From NCBI GenBank assembly GCA_020631175.1, contig JAHDHT010000150.1:1-8827 (forward strand): DNA of 8,827 nt, given 5' to 3'. Below the pieces are notes generated by a model. The model was not told the DNA's origin. It saw nothing but the letters and a program-made list of their open reading frames with translations, and did not search any database. Origin of the DNA: Chitinophagales bacterium (GTDB lineage: Bacteria > Bacteroidota > Bacteroidia > Chitinophagales > JAHDHT01). Each line of letters begins with the position of its first letter. The stretch's first letter is position 1. Shown one piece after another: positions 1 to 5,875 of the stretch. Position numbers and translations under genes: made by a program.

Positions 1-16
1 AAAAGGGCGGCTGCCC
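1..16 (-). terminator. Possible intrinsic terminator at the window edge
   Basis: Read on the minus strand, GGGC-AGCC-GCCC forms a 4-bp G/C stem with a 4-nt loop, directly followed by TTTT that runs off the window. It lies about 100 bp beyond the stop codon of the minus-strand metallopeptidase-like gene and could end the symporter operon. The stem is short and the T-run is cut by the window edge, so the call is weak. Confidence 0.25.
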
Positions 17-33
17 GAGTAAACAAGATCGAG

Positions 34-69
34 TATCAAGTTCAAGTGTCAAGCTCAAGTATCAAGTGC
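34..69. repeat. Degenerate TCAAGT tandem repeat
   Basis: Five TCAAG cores start at 36, 42, 49, 55 and 62, alternating 6- and 7-base spacing with one or two variable bases between cores. This is low-complexity intergenic DNA downstream of the minus-strand operon. No coding function is visible. Confidence 0.7.
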
Positions 70-73
70 AAAA

Positions 74-118
74 GTAGCGCAGTACTTTGTAGCGCAGTAT
101 TTCGGAATCCAGTACTAT
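74..118. repeat. 15-bp tandem repeat (GTAGCGCAGTACTTT family)
   Basis: Copy 1 (74-88) and copy 2 (89-103) match at 13 of 15 positions. A third, more degenerate copy (104-118) keeps the CAGTACT core. That third copy contains the stop codon (complement of 115-117) of the minus-strand metallopeptidase-like gene, so the repeat abuts the coding end. It looks like a chromosomal intergenic repeat of unknown function. Confidence 0.7.
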
Positions 119-792
119 TTATACAGATAACTAAAAGTTGTTTGAATTAACTCCATCATTTCATCGGGCATTAAATAATATTTGTCTTTGTAGGCCCTCA
201 ATTTTTCCGGAGTATTCGCCTGGTTCAAAATGAAATCCTGATAGGTATGCAGTAAATATCCTGCTCCTCTTTTTATGGTTCTATAATCTGTTTCCTGCTC
301 GAACTGTGTATGAAATTTGGGGCTCAAGCCATAACCTATACCGTTTGCTATTATTTTAAAGCCGTTGCGAACATGATAATAGCGGATATGTTCGAGTTCA
401 TGCACTAAAATACCAACCTGCCCGGCAAAGGGTACTTCATCGAATCGCAAGCCGCCCATACTTTCGGGTTGTTCATTTAAACTAATTCTGTAAACTCTGT
501 TTTTCTTCTTTTTGAAAAATGAATTATTTGTAGGCCGCACAGAAAGAAATGTTTTTGCATCGGTTAATTTAAATTCAATATTTAAAAAACGCATTTCAGG
601 AATAAATGTACAGGCGGTCATTAAAGCCAGTTCATATTTTTCAGGAGCTGTAATTGCCTCTCCATATATCGAAACTAATGAATCGCGTTTTGTTTCATAT
701 TCAGCTTTATCCAATGTCTTCGGTGGAAAGGTATTGGAAGCCATTAAATTCAAACAAAACAAGCAATTTATAATTATTAAAAATACTTTCAT
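115..792 (-). CDS. Secreted HExxH metallopeptidase-like protein
   Basis: The 225-aa product opens with a short basic N-terminus and a hydrophobic stretch (about residues 3-18) followed by Ala-Ser-Asn, which looks like a Sec signal peptide, so the protein is probably periplasmic or secreted. Residues 131-135 read HELEH, a zinc-binding HExxH motif inside a hydrophobic helix (GILVHELEHIRYYH). A second acidic cluster, EQETD at 165-169, has the ExxxD spacing that supplies the third zinc ligand in gluzincin peptidases such as the M48 type. Together these suggest a metallopeptidase, but I do not recognise a named family and have no substrate. Its ATG overlaps the stop of the upstream symporter gene in an ATGA junction (4 bp), so the two are almost certainly co-transcribed and translationally coupled. 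The stop codon lies in a degenerate 15-bp repeat. Confidence is high that it is a gene, moderate for peptidase activity. Confidence 0.75.
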   Translation of the reverse strand: MKVFLIIINCLFCLNLMASNTFPPKTLDKAEYETKRDSLVSIYGEAITAPEKYELALMTACTFIPEMRFLNIEFKLTDAKTFLSVRPTNNSFFKKKKNRVYRISLNEQPESMGGLRFDEVPFAGQVGILVHELEHIRYYHVRNGFKIIANGIGYGLSPKFHTQFEQETDYRTIKRGAGYLLHTYQDFILNQANTPEKLRAYKDKYYLMPDEMMELIQTTFSYLYK

Positions 793-2267
793 TTTACGGG
801 ATAAATTTTGGTAAAAATATAACCTGCCAGCATAGCTATCAAAAATGAGGGAGCCAGTACATCCAGCTTTTCAAAATAAATACCGATACCCTTCATCGGC
901 TGCATTACAAATTTAAAAAAGGGCACACATAAAAAACCGGTGATCATAGAAGCAATAGCTCCTGCTTTTGAATAGGCTTTCCAGAAAAGACTTAAAATAA
1001 TCACCGGACAAAAAGTTGCGGCAATACCGGACCAGCCGAAAATAACAAACCAAAAGATCGTTCGATCGGGTGTTGAAACAGCAACCAATAAAGCGATAGA
1101 CAAAGCCACTAATGCCATGAATAAAGTAATCCACTTGCTGTACTTTGTGATTTTTTCATTTTCGATATTCGGATTAAAAATCTTCTGATAAATATCCCGA
1201 CTTACTGCTGAACTTCCGACAACTAATAAACTATCAACGGTCGACATAATGGCTGAAAGCACAACAGCGATATAAAAGCCAACAATTAAGGCCGGAAAAA
1301 CAAGTTCGGTGAGCATAGGTAAAACATTCTGACCAGCGTTTCCTAAAGTAGCTACAGGATCCATTCCCGTTTCGGTGAAAATTGCTCTTCCGAAAAGTCC
1401 GATCGTGACAGCAGCGGCATCAGTCAATATGGTATAAATAATGGCTACCCATCTTCCTTTATTAATTTCATTTTCATCTTTTACAGACATGAAACGAACG
1501 AATACCTGAGGCGAACCTAAAAAGCCTAATCCAATCATCGCGAAGCCGAGAATGGTCATCATATTAATAAGGTTCATGCCGCCTGCACCCCAAATATTTA
1601 ATAATCCCGGGTCGATTTGCTGCAATTTCATCATGATGGAAGACCAATTTAATCCGCCCAATAAAACAGCGATTGGTAATAAGAGCAATCCTAAAAACAT
1701 GAGGCTTCCCTGAAAGACATCTGACCAGGCAACTGCTAAAAATCCGCCTGCAAAAATGTAGGCCAATACAATTAAGAAACCGGTAAATACGCCTGCGAAA
1801 TAATTCCATCCCAGAAAACTTTCGAAAGCTGAACCGGTAGCATCGATTTGAGCGCTGACATAAATCACCACAAAAATAGCGAGTGCTAATGAGGCGACCC
1901 ATCGTATAGAATTACTGTTGTCTTTGAAACGGCTTTCCAGATAATCGGGAACGGTAATGGATTGATATTCGTCGGTCAAGCGTTTAAATGGTTTAGCCAT
2001 AAAGAGCCACGCCCCTGCCACGCCGAGCACTTCTCCCAGCACGACCCAGTAGGCACTTACACCTGAGATGGCTCCCATTCCTGTTAAGCCGAGTAATAGC
2101 CATGCGCTCTCTCCTGTTGCCCGGGAAGAGAAAGCAACGATCCAATAATTTAAATTTTTGCCTCCTACATAATAATCGGATACATTTTTAATTTTACGGG
2201 AAGCTAAAATGCCTATTAAAAAAAGGACACCGAAATAAAGGAAAAGAATGATATATTGTATAATCAC
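789..2267 (-). CDS. putP: Sodium/solute symporter of the PutP (SSS) family
   Basis: This 492-aa polytopic inner-membrane protein has about 13 hydrophobic segments, the usual size for the sodium:solute symporter family, and would import a small solute with Na+. Family hallmarks include GGFLAVAWSDVFQGSLM (174-190), LGSPQVFVRFM (250-260) and LSAIMSTVDSLLVVGSSAVSRD (337-358). Within the last, A339, S342 and T343 align by eye with the Na+-site residues Ala337, Ser340 and Thr341 of E. coli PutP. In the first membrane helix the sequence is ATGESAWLLLG (50-60); PutP has Asp55 two residues before Ser57, and here that position is Gly52 with Glu53 next to it. Proline is the default substrate guess from family resemblance and is not proven. 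The start is GTG (complement of 2265-2267): it is the first start after an in-frame stop at 2283-2285, and the N-terminus fits the family. It is the first gene of a two-gene operon with the metallopeptidase-like gene. The 61-bp divergent gap to the Nudix gene shows no convincing promoter. Confidence 0.9.
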   Translation of the reverse strand: MIIQYIILFLYFGVLFLIGILASRKIKNVSDYYVGGKNLNYWIVAFSSRATGESAWLLLGLTGMGAISGVSAYWVVLGEVLGVAGAWLFMAKPFKRLTDEYQSITVPDYLESRFKDNSNSIRWVASLALAIFVVIYVSAQIDATGSAFESFLGWNYFAGVFTGFLIVLAYIFAGGFLAVAWSDVFQGSLMFLGLLLLPIAVLLGGLNWSSIMMKLQQIDPGLLNIWGAGGMNLINMMTILGFAMIGLGFLGSPQVFVRFMSVKDENEINKGRWVAIIYTILTDAAAVTIGLFGRAIFTETGMDPVATLGNAGQNVLPMLTELVFPALIVGFYIAVVLSAIMSTVDSLLVVGSSAVSRDIYQKIFNPNIENEKITKYSKWITLFMALVALSIALLVAVSTPDRTIFWFVIFGWSGIAATFCPVIILSLFWKAYSKAGAIASMITGFLCVPFFKFVMQPMKGIGIYFEKLDVLAPSFLIAMLAGYIFTKIYPVK

Positions 2268-2328
2268 CTGTTGAATATAAGACTAATCGAAGCAATCCAT
2301 TTAATTAATTACCGACAATACTTTAATT

Positions 2329-2868
2329 ATGCCTGAATTATGGGACCTGTATACTAAAGACGGTGCGCCTACCGGCAAAACCGCAGTGAGAGGTTCGACA
2401 TTACCGGAAGGATGTTTTCATTTGGTTAGTCATTTCTGGTCGAAGCGGAAGGATGGAAAATTTTTAGTACAACAAAGAAGCGCTTCAGTTGAACACTGGC
2501 CTTTATGGTGGGCATTAACCGGTGGTTCTGTTGTAGCCGGTGAAGATGCTAAAGTTGGTTTATTAAGAGAAATTGAAGAAGAACTTGGGCTTATTTTTTC
2601 GTTTGAAGATCCGATTTATCATGTGAAACGTTTTGTAAAATACGATGCCATTTTTGATATCTGGATGATGGATGAAAGCGCTCTTTCTTATGAGCCAAGT
2701 TGGCAATGTGGTGAAGAAGTGGCCGCTGTGGATTATATGTCGTATGAAGAGTTGCTTAAAGCATCGGATGAAAATCATTTTATTGAATACCGCAAAGACT
2801 GGGCAGAATATTACTCAACGATGAACGAGTATCAATTTCGGGATGAAGATTTAATCCGAAATTGGTAG
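2329..2868 (+). CDS. Nudix hydrolase (IPP isomerase-like subfamily)
   Basis: The 179-aa cytosolic protein carries a complete Nudix box at 66-88: G66, E72, R80-E81, E84-E85 and G87, with exact GX5EX7REUXEEXGU spacing, so the Mg2+-binding and catalytic residues are intact. The N-terminal part (MPELWDLYTKDG, then HLVSHFWSKRKDGKFLVQQRS) resembles Nudix proteins related to isopentenyl-diphosphate isomerase. Length and context do not support true IPP isomerase, and a nucleoside-diphosphate-type or house-cleaning hydrolase is more likely; the substrate cannot be read from sequence. It is divergent from the symporter and convergent with the NRDE gene. Its TAG stop is part of the 26-bp palindrome at 2865-2890, so its transcript probably ends in that hairpin. 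The start ATG follows A/T-rich sequence without a Shine-Dalgarno site. Confidence 0.9.
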   Translation: MPELWDLYTKDGAPTGKTAVRGSTLPEGCFHLVSHFWSKRKDGKFLVQQRSASVEHWPLWWALTGGSVVAGEDAKVGLLREIEEELGLIFSFEDPIYHVKRFVKYDAIFDIWMMDESALSYEPSWQCGEEVAAVDYMSYEELLKASDENHFIEYRKDWAEYYSTMNEYQFRDEDLIRNW

Positions 2869-2890
2869 GGGCGAATTAATTCGCCCCTAC
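2865..2890. repeat. 26-bp perfect palindrome at the end of the Nudix gene
   Basis: The half-site GTAGGGGCGAATT is followed immediately by its exact reverse complement, with no loop. The TAG at 2866-2868 is the Nudix stop codon. Between convergent genes this can form a strong hairpin in RNA from either strand and may act in transcript 3'-end formation, although no T-run follows. The sequence type (GGGGCGAAT...ATTCGCCCC) looks like a dispersed intergenic palindromic repeat; that is my impression and was not searched. Confidence 0.85.
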
Positions 2891-2947
2891 TTTGAATATC
2901 TTTTGACAATATCGAATTAATTCGCCCCTACATTGAGTATCTTTTGA
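2872..2947. repeat. 35-bp direct repeat, second copy inside the NRDE coding end
   Basis: Copy 1 (2872-2906) and copy 2 (2913-2947) match at 33 of 35 positions and begin 41 bp apart. Each contains the palindrome core CGAATTAATTCG, the arm CCCCTAC and the tail TTGA(A/G)TATCTTTTGA. Copy 2 lacks the left GTAGGGG arm. Copy 2 includes the NRDE stop codon (complement of 2917-2919) and its last nine sense codons. The arrangement suggests a local duplication that carried the 3' end of the gene. Confidence 0.85.
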
Positions 2948-3624
2948 TGCACCAGATCCTGATGTATCATTTCAATATTTTCTTTGTCTATTATGAGCCC
3001 CGTTACACTTATCGTTTTAAGCACATCATTGCGATTCATCATCACATCATTTTGTTTATCCCCATCTCCTGCGTATTTATGAAAGTACAAAATGTCTTTA
3101 AAGGCAAAATCAGGATATTGTCTCTGCCATTTTGCAAACCACTTTTCACGCTTTTCAACGGTGAAGCTATCGTACAACATTTTTGAAGACCATATATGTG
3201 GCTCAGCAGGATCAAGTTCACTTAGATATTTTTTACTTCCATCCCAAGACATTTCAAACAAACGGTTGTACTCTGAGACGACGAGGGTAAAGGGTTCGAT
3301 GTTGCCGAGATCATAATCCGACACAAAATGATCTATATTTTGATGATCAAAATATTCTAAAACAACCTGTCCCCTACTCTTTCGATATGGCAATTTTCTT
3401 TCGTGTCTTTCGAAGGCACCATTTAATAAACAAATGGCACGTTGATCTTCACATATGGCTATCCAGGTGCCACCTGCTCCGCTATCTCTAGGAAAAGTGA
3501 TTTTCTTCCCGAGCACTGATTGTTTTTCAGCTATTTCAGAAGCAGCCCGATCGACTAATTCATCTCGATTGGAGGTTAAAAAATACTGTTGTTCACTTCC
3601 CTGAAGCCAGGTTACTGTACACAT
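2917..3624 (-). CDS. NRDE family (TANGO2-like) protein
   Basis: The 235-aa protein starts MCTVTW and has the family-defining NRDE motif at 19-22. Further family-typical stretches are FPRDSGAGGTWIAI (44-57), the NGAFERH region (68-74), RKSRGQVVLEYF (81-92) and WSSKMLY (145-151). Cys2, exposed once the initiator Met is removed, is the expected N-terminal nucleophile of an Ntn-hydrolase-like fold. The biochemical role of bacterial members is unsettled, and the eukaryotic homologue TANGO2 has been linked to heme and lipid homeostasis, so I infer no substrate. Start is ATG at the complement of 3622-3624. A weak -7-like TATTTTG lies on the minus strand at 3657-3663. The last residues (QKILNVGAN) are encoded by an intergenic-type repeat, so the natural C-terminus may have been replaced. 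It converges on the Nudix gene. Confidence 0.9.
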   Translation of the reverse strand: MCTVTWLQGSEQQYFLTSNRDELVDRAASEIAEKQSVLGKKITFPRDSGAGGTWIAICEDQRAICLLNGAFERHERKLPYRKSRGQVVLEYFDHQNIDHFVSDYDLGNIEPFTLVVSEYNRLFEMSWDGSKKYLSELDPAEPHIWSSKMLYDSFTVEKREKWFAKWQRQYPDFAFKDILYFHKYAGDGDKQNDVMMNRNDVLKTISVTGLIIDKENIEMIHQDLVHQKILNVGAN

Positions 3625-3727
3625 CTTGTAAGTTTTTTAATTTTTAAAAGAAGTAGCAAAATACCGAAATCTTATTAGGGCAGAAAAATAATGATTTCAT
3701 TCTATTTATTGGCAAGGGAAAAAGGAT

Positions 3728-3760
3728 CTTAGCTATGCAATTAGCTGAGGTGATTTTTTT
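3728..3760 (+). terminator. Orphan hairpin with T-run (terminator or small-RNA end)
   Basis: CTTAGCTA (3728-3735) pairs with TAGCTGAG (3742-3749), giving an 8-bp stem with one G-U pair around a 6-nt loop, followed by GTGA and seven T residues (3754-3760). This is terminator-like for rightward transcription, but there is no plus-strand gene immediately upstream. It might end a small RNA or antisense transcript starting in 3625-3727, or be chance. Confidence 0.35.
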
Positions 3761-3836
3761 ATTTACAAGACTTCCAGATTTATAGATCGCTTTAACGCAA
3801 GTTCTTATTGTTATATAAACTCGCCGCAGTATGCAG

Positions 3837-3888
3837 TCTCGTCTCTCCCTTCTCGCTTCTCACCTCTCTCTCTGGCCTCTCGATTCTC
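3837..3888. repeat. Polypyrimidine TTCTCGC-like repeat
   Basis: A run of about 52 bases is almost wholly C and T, built from degenerate units TCTCG, TTCTCGC and TTCTCACC with a TCTCTCTCT core. It sits directly upstream of the SPFH promoter candidate. It resembles low-complexity intergenic repeats; a role in promoter strength is possible but not shown. Confidence 0.6.
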
Positions 3889-3894
3889 AAAAAA

Positions 3895-3925
3895 TTTGAC
3901 AATTAAACGGATGTCCTTATCTTAT
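3895..3925 (+). promoter_or_regulatory. Candidate Bacteroidota promoter for the SPFH gene
   Basis: TTTG (3895-3898) is followed by exactly 19 bases and then TATCTTAT (3918-3925), which matches the -33/-7 consensus TTTG-N19-TAnnTTTG except for the last two bases. Transcription would begin near 3931, leaving a 5' leader of about 20 bases before the ATG at 3952. Confidence 0.5.
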
Positions 3926-3951
3926 CCCCCTAAAACAACCCTAATAAAATT

Positions 3952-4944
3952 ATGGCTGAACGCAGAACCATCCTTCCAAAAGGCATTCCAATCAGAAGAT
4001 TAATTATCATCTTCGGACTAATATTCTTATTTCTTTATATCATTTTCACCTTCTTTGAAAATATACCCGTAAACCATCGAGGACTTGTTTTTAAGCGCTT
4101 AGCAGTTGGTGAAAAAGGTTTACAAAAGGAAGTTTTATCAGAAGGATTAAATTTCGTGAATGGATTTACTACGGATATCATCAAAATTCCAATAGACGAA
4201 CAATTATTAATATTCGCACCTAATGCAGACCGTTCGTCTGTGCAAAGAGAGAATCCCGATGCGACTGTTCTGGGTGTAATGTCATGTATGTCGAGTGATC
4301 AGCAAAATGTATATGCCTCTGTAAACATTCAGGTAGCTCCGATGGAATCGGGTTTAGTAGAATTATATCAGGCCGTTCAGAAAGATTGGTTGAAGAAAAA
4401 AGTAATTCCAAAAGCATTGGCAGCTGTTAAAACGCAAACCGGTAAAAGAGTAGCCGAGGAGATGATTAAAACAAGAGAGCTCATTACCGATGCATCGTTC
4501 GATGCATTGAAAGTGGCTTTAGAAATTGAAAATATCGAGTTAAGAGGTTTAGACATAACCAATTTAGAATTCGAAAAAGAATATCAGGATGCGGTTGAAT
4601 CTGTTCAGAAAGCAAAACAGGAATTTGAACAACAACGCTACGAAACACAAAAAGATAGTGTCGTTCAGGTGAAGCTGATTAATCAGGCGCAAGCACAAGC
4701 CGACGCCGCAATTCGGGCAGCAAGAGGAGATTCATTGAGTCGTGTAATTGAAGCCGCATCGATTGCTCAGTATAACCGTCAGATTAATGAAAGTGTCACC
4801 CAAAAAGTACTGGATTTTAAATCACTTGAAATTAAAAGAGCGGAGGCAAACCGTTGGGAAAAATGGGATGGAAATTTACCGCACTATATGTCCGGCGAAA
4901 CACCTTTACAAATGCTTGATATCAATCAGAAATCAAGTAAGTAA
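3952..4944 (+). CDS. SPFH/Band 7 (prohibitin-like) membrane protein
   Basis: The 330-aa protein has a basic cytoplasmic start, one membrane helix (about 17-35) and then a Band 7 region beginning PVNHRGLVFKRLAVGEKG (39-56) and running to about residue 205. Next comes a long Ala/Gln/Glu-rich coiled coil (about 205-290, with AQAQADAAIRAARGDS), and the end has the KWDGNLPHYMSG element usual in bacterial prohibitin-like proteins. SPFH proteins form large ring or cage oligomers at the membrane and often scaffold proteases such as FtsH; no such partner gene is visible here, so its specific role is unknown. It appears to be a single-gene transcript: a promoter lies just upstream and a hairpin (4971-4993) follows the TAA stop. 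It is intact and of normal length. Confidence 0.9.
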   Translation: MAERRTILPKGIPIRRLIIIFGLIFLFLYIIFTFFENIPVNHRGLVFKRLAVGEKGLQKEVLSEGLNFVNGFTTDIIKIPIDEQLLIFAPNADRSSVQRENPDATVLGVMSCMSSDQQNVYASVNIQVAPMESGLVELYQAVQKDWLKKKVIPKALAAVKTQTGKRVAEEMIKTRELITDASFDALKVALEIENIELRGLDITNLEFEKEYQDAVESVQKAKQEFEQQRYETQKDSVVQVKLINQAQAQADAAIRAARGDSLSRVIEAASIAQYNRQINESVTQKVLDFKSLEIKRAEANRWEKWDGNLPHYMSGETPLQMLDINQKSSK

Positions 4945-4970
4945 TCGCATTGAACATTTTTTAATTTTAT

Positions 4971-4993
4971 GAAGGCCGGCATTTCCGGCTTTC
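4971..4993 (+). terminator. Likely terminator hairpin after the SPFH gene
   Basis: GAAGGCCGG (4971-4979) pairs with CCGGCTTTC (4985-4993), giving nine pairs including one G-U around the loop CATTT. It is 27 bp after the stop codon. The downstream T-run is poor (CATTTGT), so efficiency is uncertain. The right arm also belongs to the larger inverted-repeat element at 4982-5120. Confidence 0.45.
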
Positions 4994-5120
4994 CATTTGT
5001 ACGCACCCCCTTCAAAAAGCATTCAGCTAAATCGCGACTAGTCTTCCTTCGTCAGCCTTCCTCGCTCAAGCTTCATGGCCTTTTGAAGGGCGAGGGTACC
5101 ATTGCAATCCGGGCCGGAAA
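4982..5120. repeat. Nested inverted-repeat element of about 139 bp
   Basis: Three arm segments pair in register. TTTCCGGC (4982-4989) is complementary to GCCGGAAA (5113-5120). The 19-bp block 4999-5017 matches the reverse complement of 5081-5099 at 16 of 19 positions, including a perfect CCCTTCAAAA/TTTTGAAGGG pair and GTAC at the outer edge. The 63-bp interior (5018-5080) is noticeably richer in G and C than its surroundings and has no ORF. It could be a dispersed hairpin repeat (MITE- or REP-like) or a structured RNA. It lies between the SPFH and lipoprotein genes and encodes no transposase. Confidence 0.6.
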
Positions 5121-5241
5121 CATTTATCTATTTTTTTGACACTCAGGCAACCATTTCGCATTAGGATTGACATACATTTAAGACAGAGAAAATGAAACAA
5201 CATTTTCATTAAGGGCATTGATAACCTTTAATTTTATTAAA

Positions 5242-5811
5242 ATGAAAAATTTAGTTTTTGTATTTGCTGCTCTTATTTTAATACTTTCTTCCTGTGAGAA
5301 AAATACAGCTGAAATTATTATTCCTGAAGTTGACGATTTGATCGTTGTAATTGATAGTATTTGTCAAGAAATCGGATTAAATGCGAATTGGAATACTGAA
5401 GATTTTAAAACAGGCTACGACATTCAATTTCCGGATAACTATGAAGGTACTGGTATGATTGGTTTTGAAGGAAACACCTTTCAAAAGAAAAGAATTGATG
5501 ATGCTGTGCAGCTATCTTATTTCTATTGTGACGGACTTTGGTGTTCTGATTATGGTGCTACAACAGTAACTGACACAACAACATCTGTAATTGCATCAAC
5601 GATAAACTCGACTATCGTATTAAATTTGAAAACAGAATTTTGTGATAACGGTGAAACTGTAGGCTATTTATTTTACAATTGCGCTGTAAATGCTACAGGT
5701 AAATATTTCATGCCTTTTAATCAGCAATTTCACGAAGCATTAGAAATCAATTTTACGGAAGATACTTATGTTGAAGTTGTTGAGATTTTAAAGACGATTC
5801 ATGAAGAGTAA
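5242..5811 (+). CDS. Unrecognised lipoprotein with five extra cysteines
   Basis: I do not recognise a family. The 189-aa product starts MKNLVFVFAALILILSSC, a short basic start, a hydrophobic core and an LSSC lipobox with the lipidated cysteine at 18, so it is a predicted lipoprotein anchored on the cell envelope. The first in-frame start codon is a TTG at 5218, but the ATG at 5242 is preferred because it starts exactly at the signal peptide. After Cys18 the mature part has Cys41, Cys96, Cys101, Cys134 and Cys147; FYCDGLWC (94-101) is a CxxxxC pair. The odd count leaves at least one of the five unpaired if disulfides form. Composition (many Thr, Asp, Asn, aromatic residues) suggests a compact beta-rich exported domain. 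The upstream leader has a weak -7-like TACATTTA (5173-5180) and a 7-bp inverted repeat, GAAAATG/CATTTTC (5188-5207). It converges on the mobile mystery pair. Confidence 0.75.
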   Translation: MKNLVFVFAALILILSSCEKNTAEIIIPEVDDLIVVIDSICQEIGLNANWNTEDFKTGYDIQFPDNYEGTGMIGFEGNTFQKKRIDDAVQLSYFYCDGLWCSDYGATTVTDTTTSVIASTINSTIVLNLKTEFCDNGETVGYLFYNCAVNATGKYFMPFNQQFHEALEINFTEDTYVEVVEILKTIHEE

Positions 5812-5875
5812 ACACAGATCTTATTTATCCAAAAAATTAGCATTTAGATTAGGGAAACGGAAATATTTAATTGTC

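Larger units (their letters stand above)
3625..3951. other. Gene-free divergent region between NRDE and SPFH genes
   Basis: No ORF here looks like a protein gene. The left part is A/T-rich and would hold the minus-strand NRDE promoter (weak TATTTTG at 3657-3663). The middle has a hairpin plus T-run at 3728-3760 pointing right. A polypyrimidine repeat fills 3837-3888, and a good plus-strand promoter match sits at 3895-3925, about 25 bases before the SPFH start codon. Confidence 0.6.

Noticed and set aside
34..118. CRISPR array
   Set aside because: Units of 6-7 and 15 bp are directly adjacent with no unique spacers, and no cas genes are present.
512..814. Plus-strand frame opposite the metallopeptidase-like gene
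   Set aside because: It lies antisense across the signal peptide and start of a well-supported gene and has no recognisable motif. Similar antisense frames inside the symporter, NRDE, SPFH and purK genes were rejected for the same reason.
2329..2868. True isopentenyl-diphosphate isomerase
   Set aside because: The N-terminus resembles that group, but the box is a standard Nudix hydrolase signature and I could not place the IPP isomerase catalytic Cys and Glu pattern with confidence.
4999..5099. Integron attC site
   Set aside because: The inverted-repeat arms lack the paired RYYYAAC and GTTRRRY cores, and there is no cassette array or integrase.
5218..5241. Longer lipoprotein starting at TTG 5218
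   Set aside because: The extra eight residues precede a complete signal peptide that starts exactly at the ATG at 5242, and the region upstream of that ATG is A/T-rich like other starts here.
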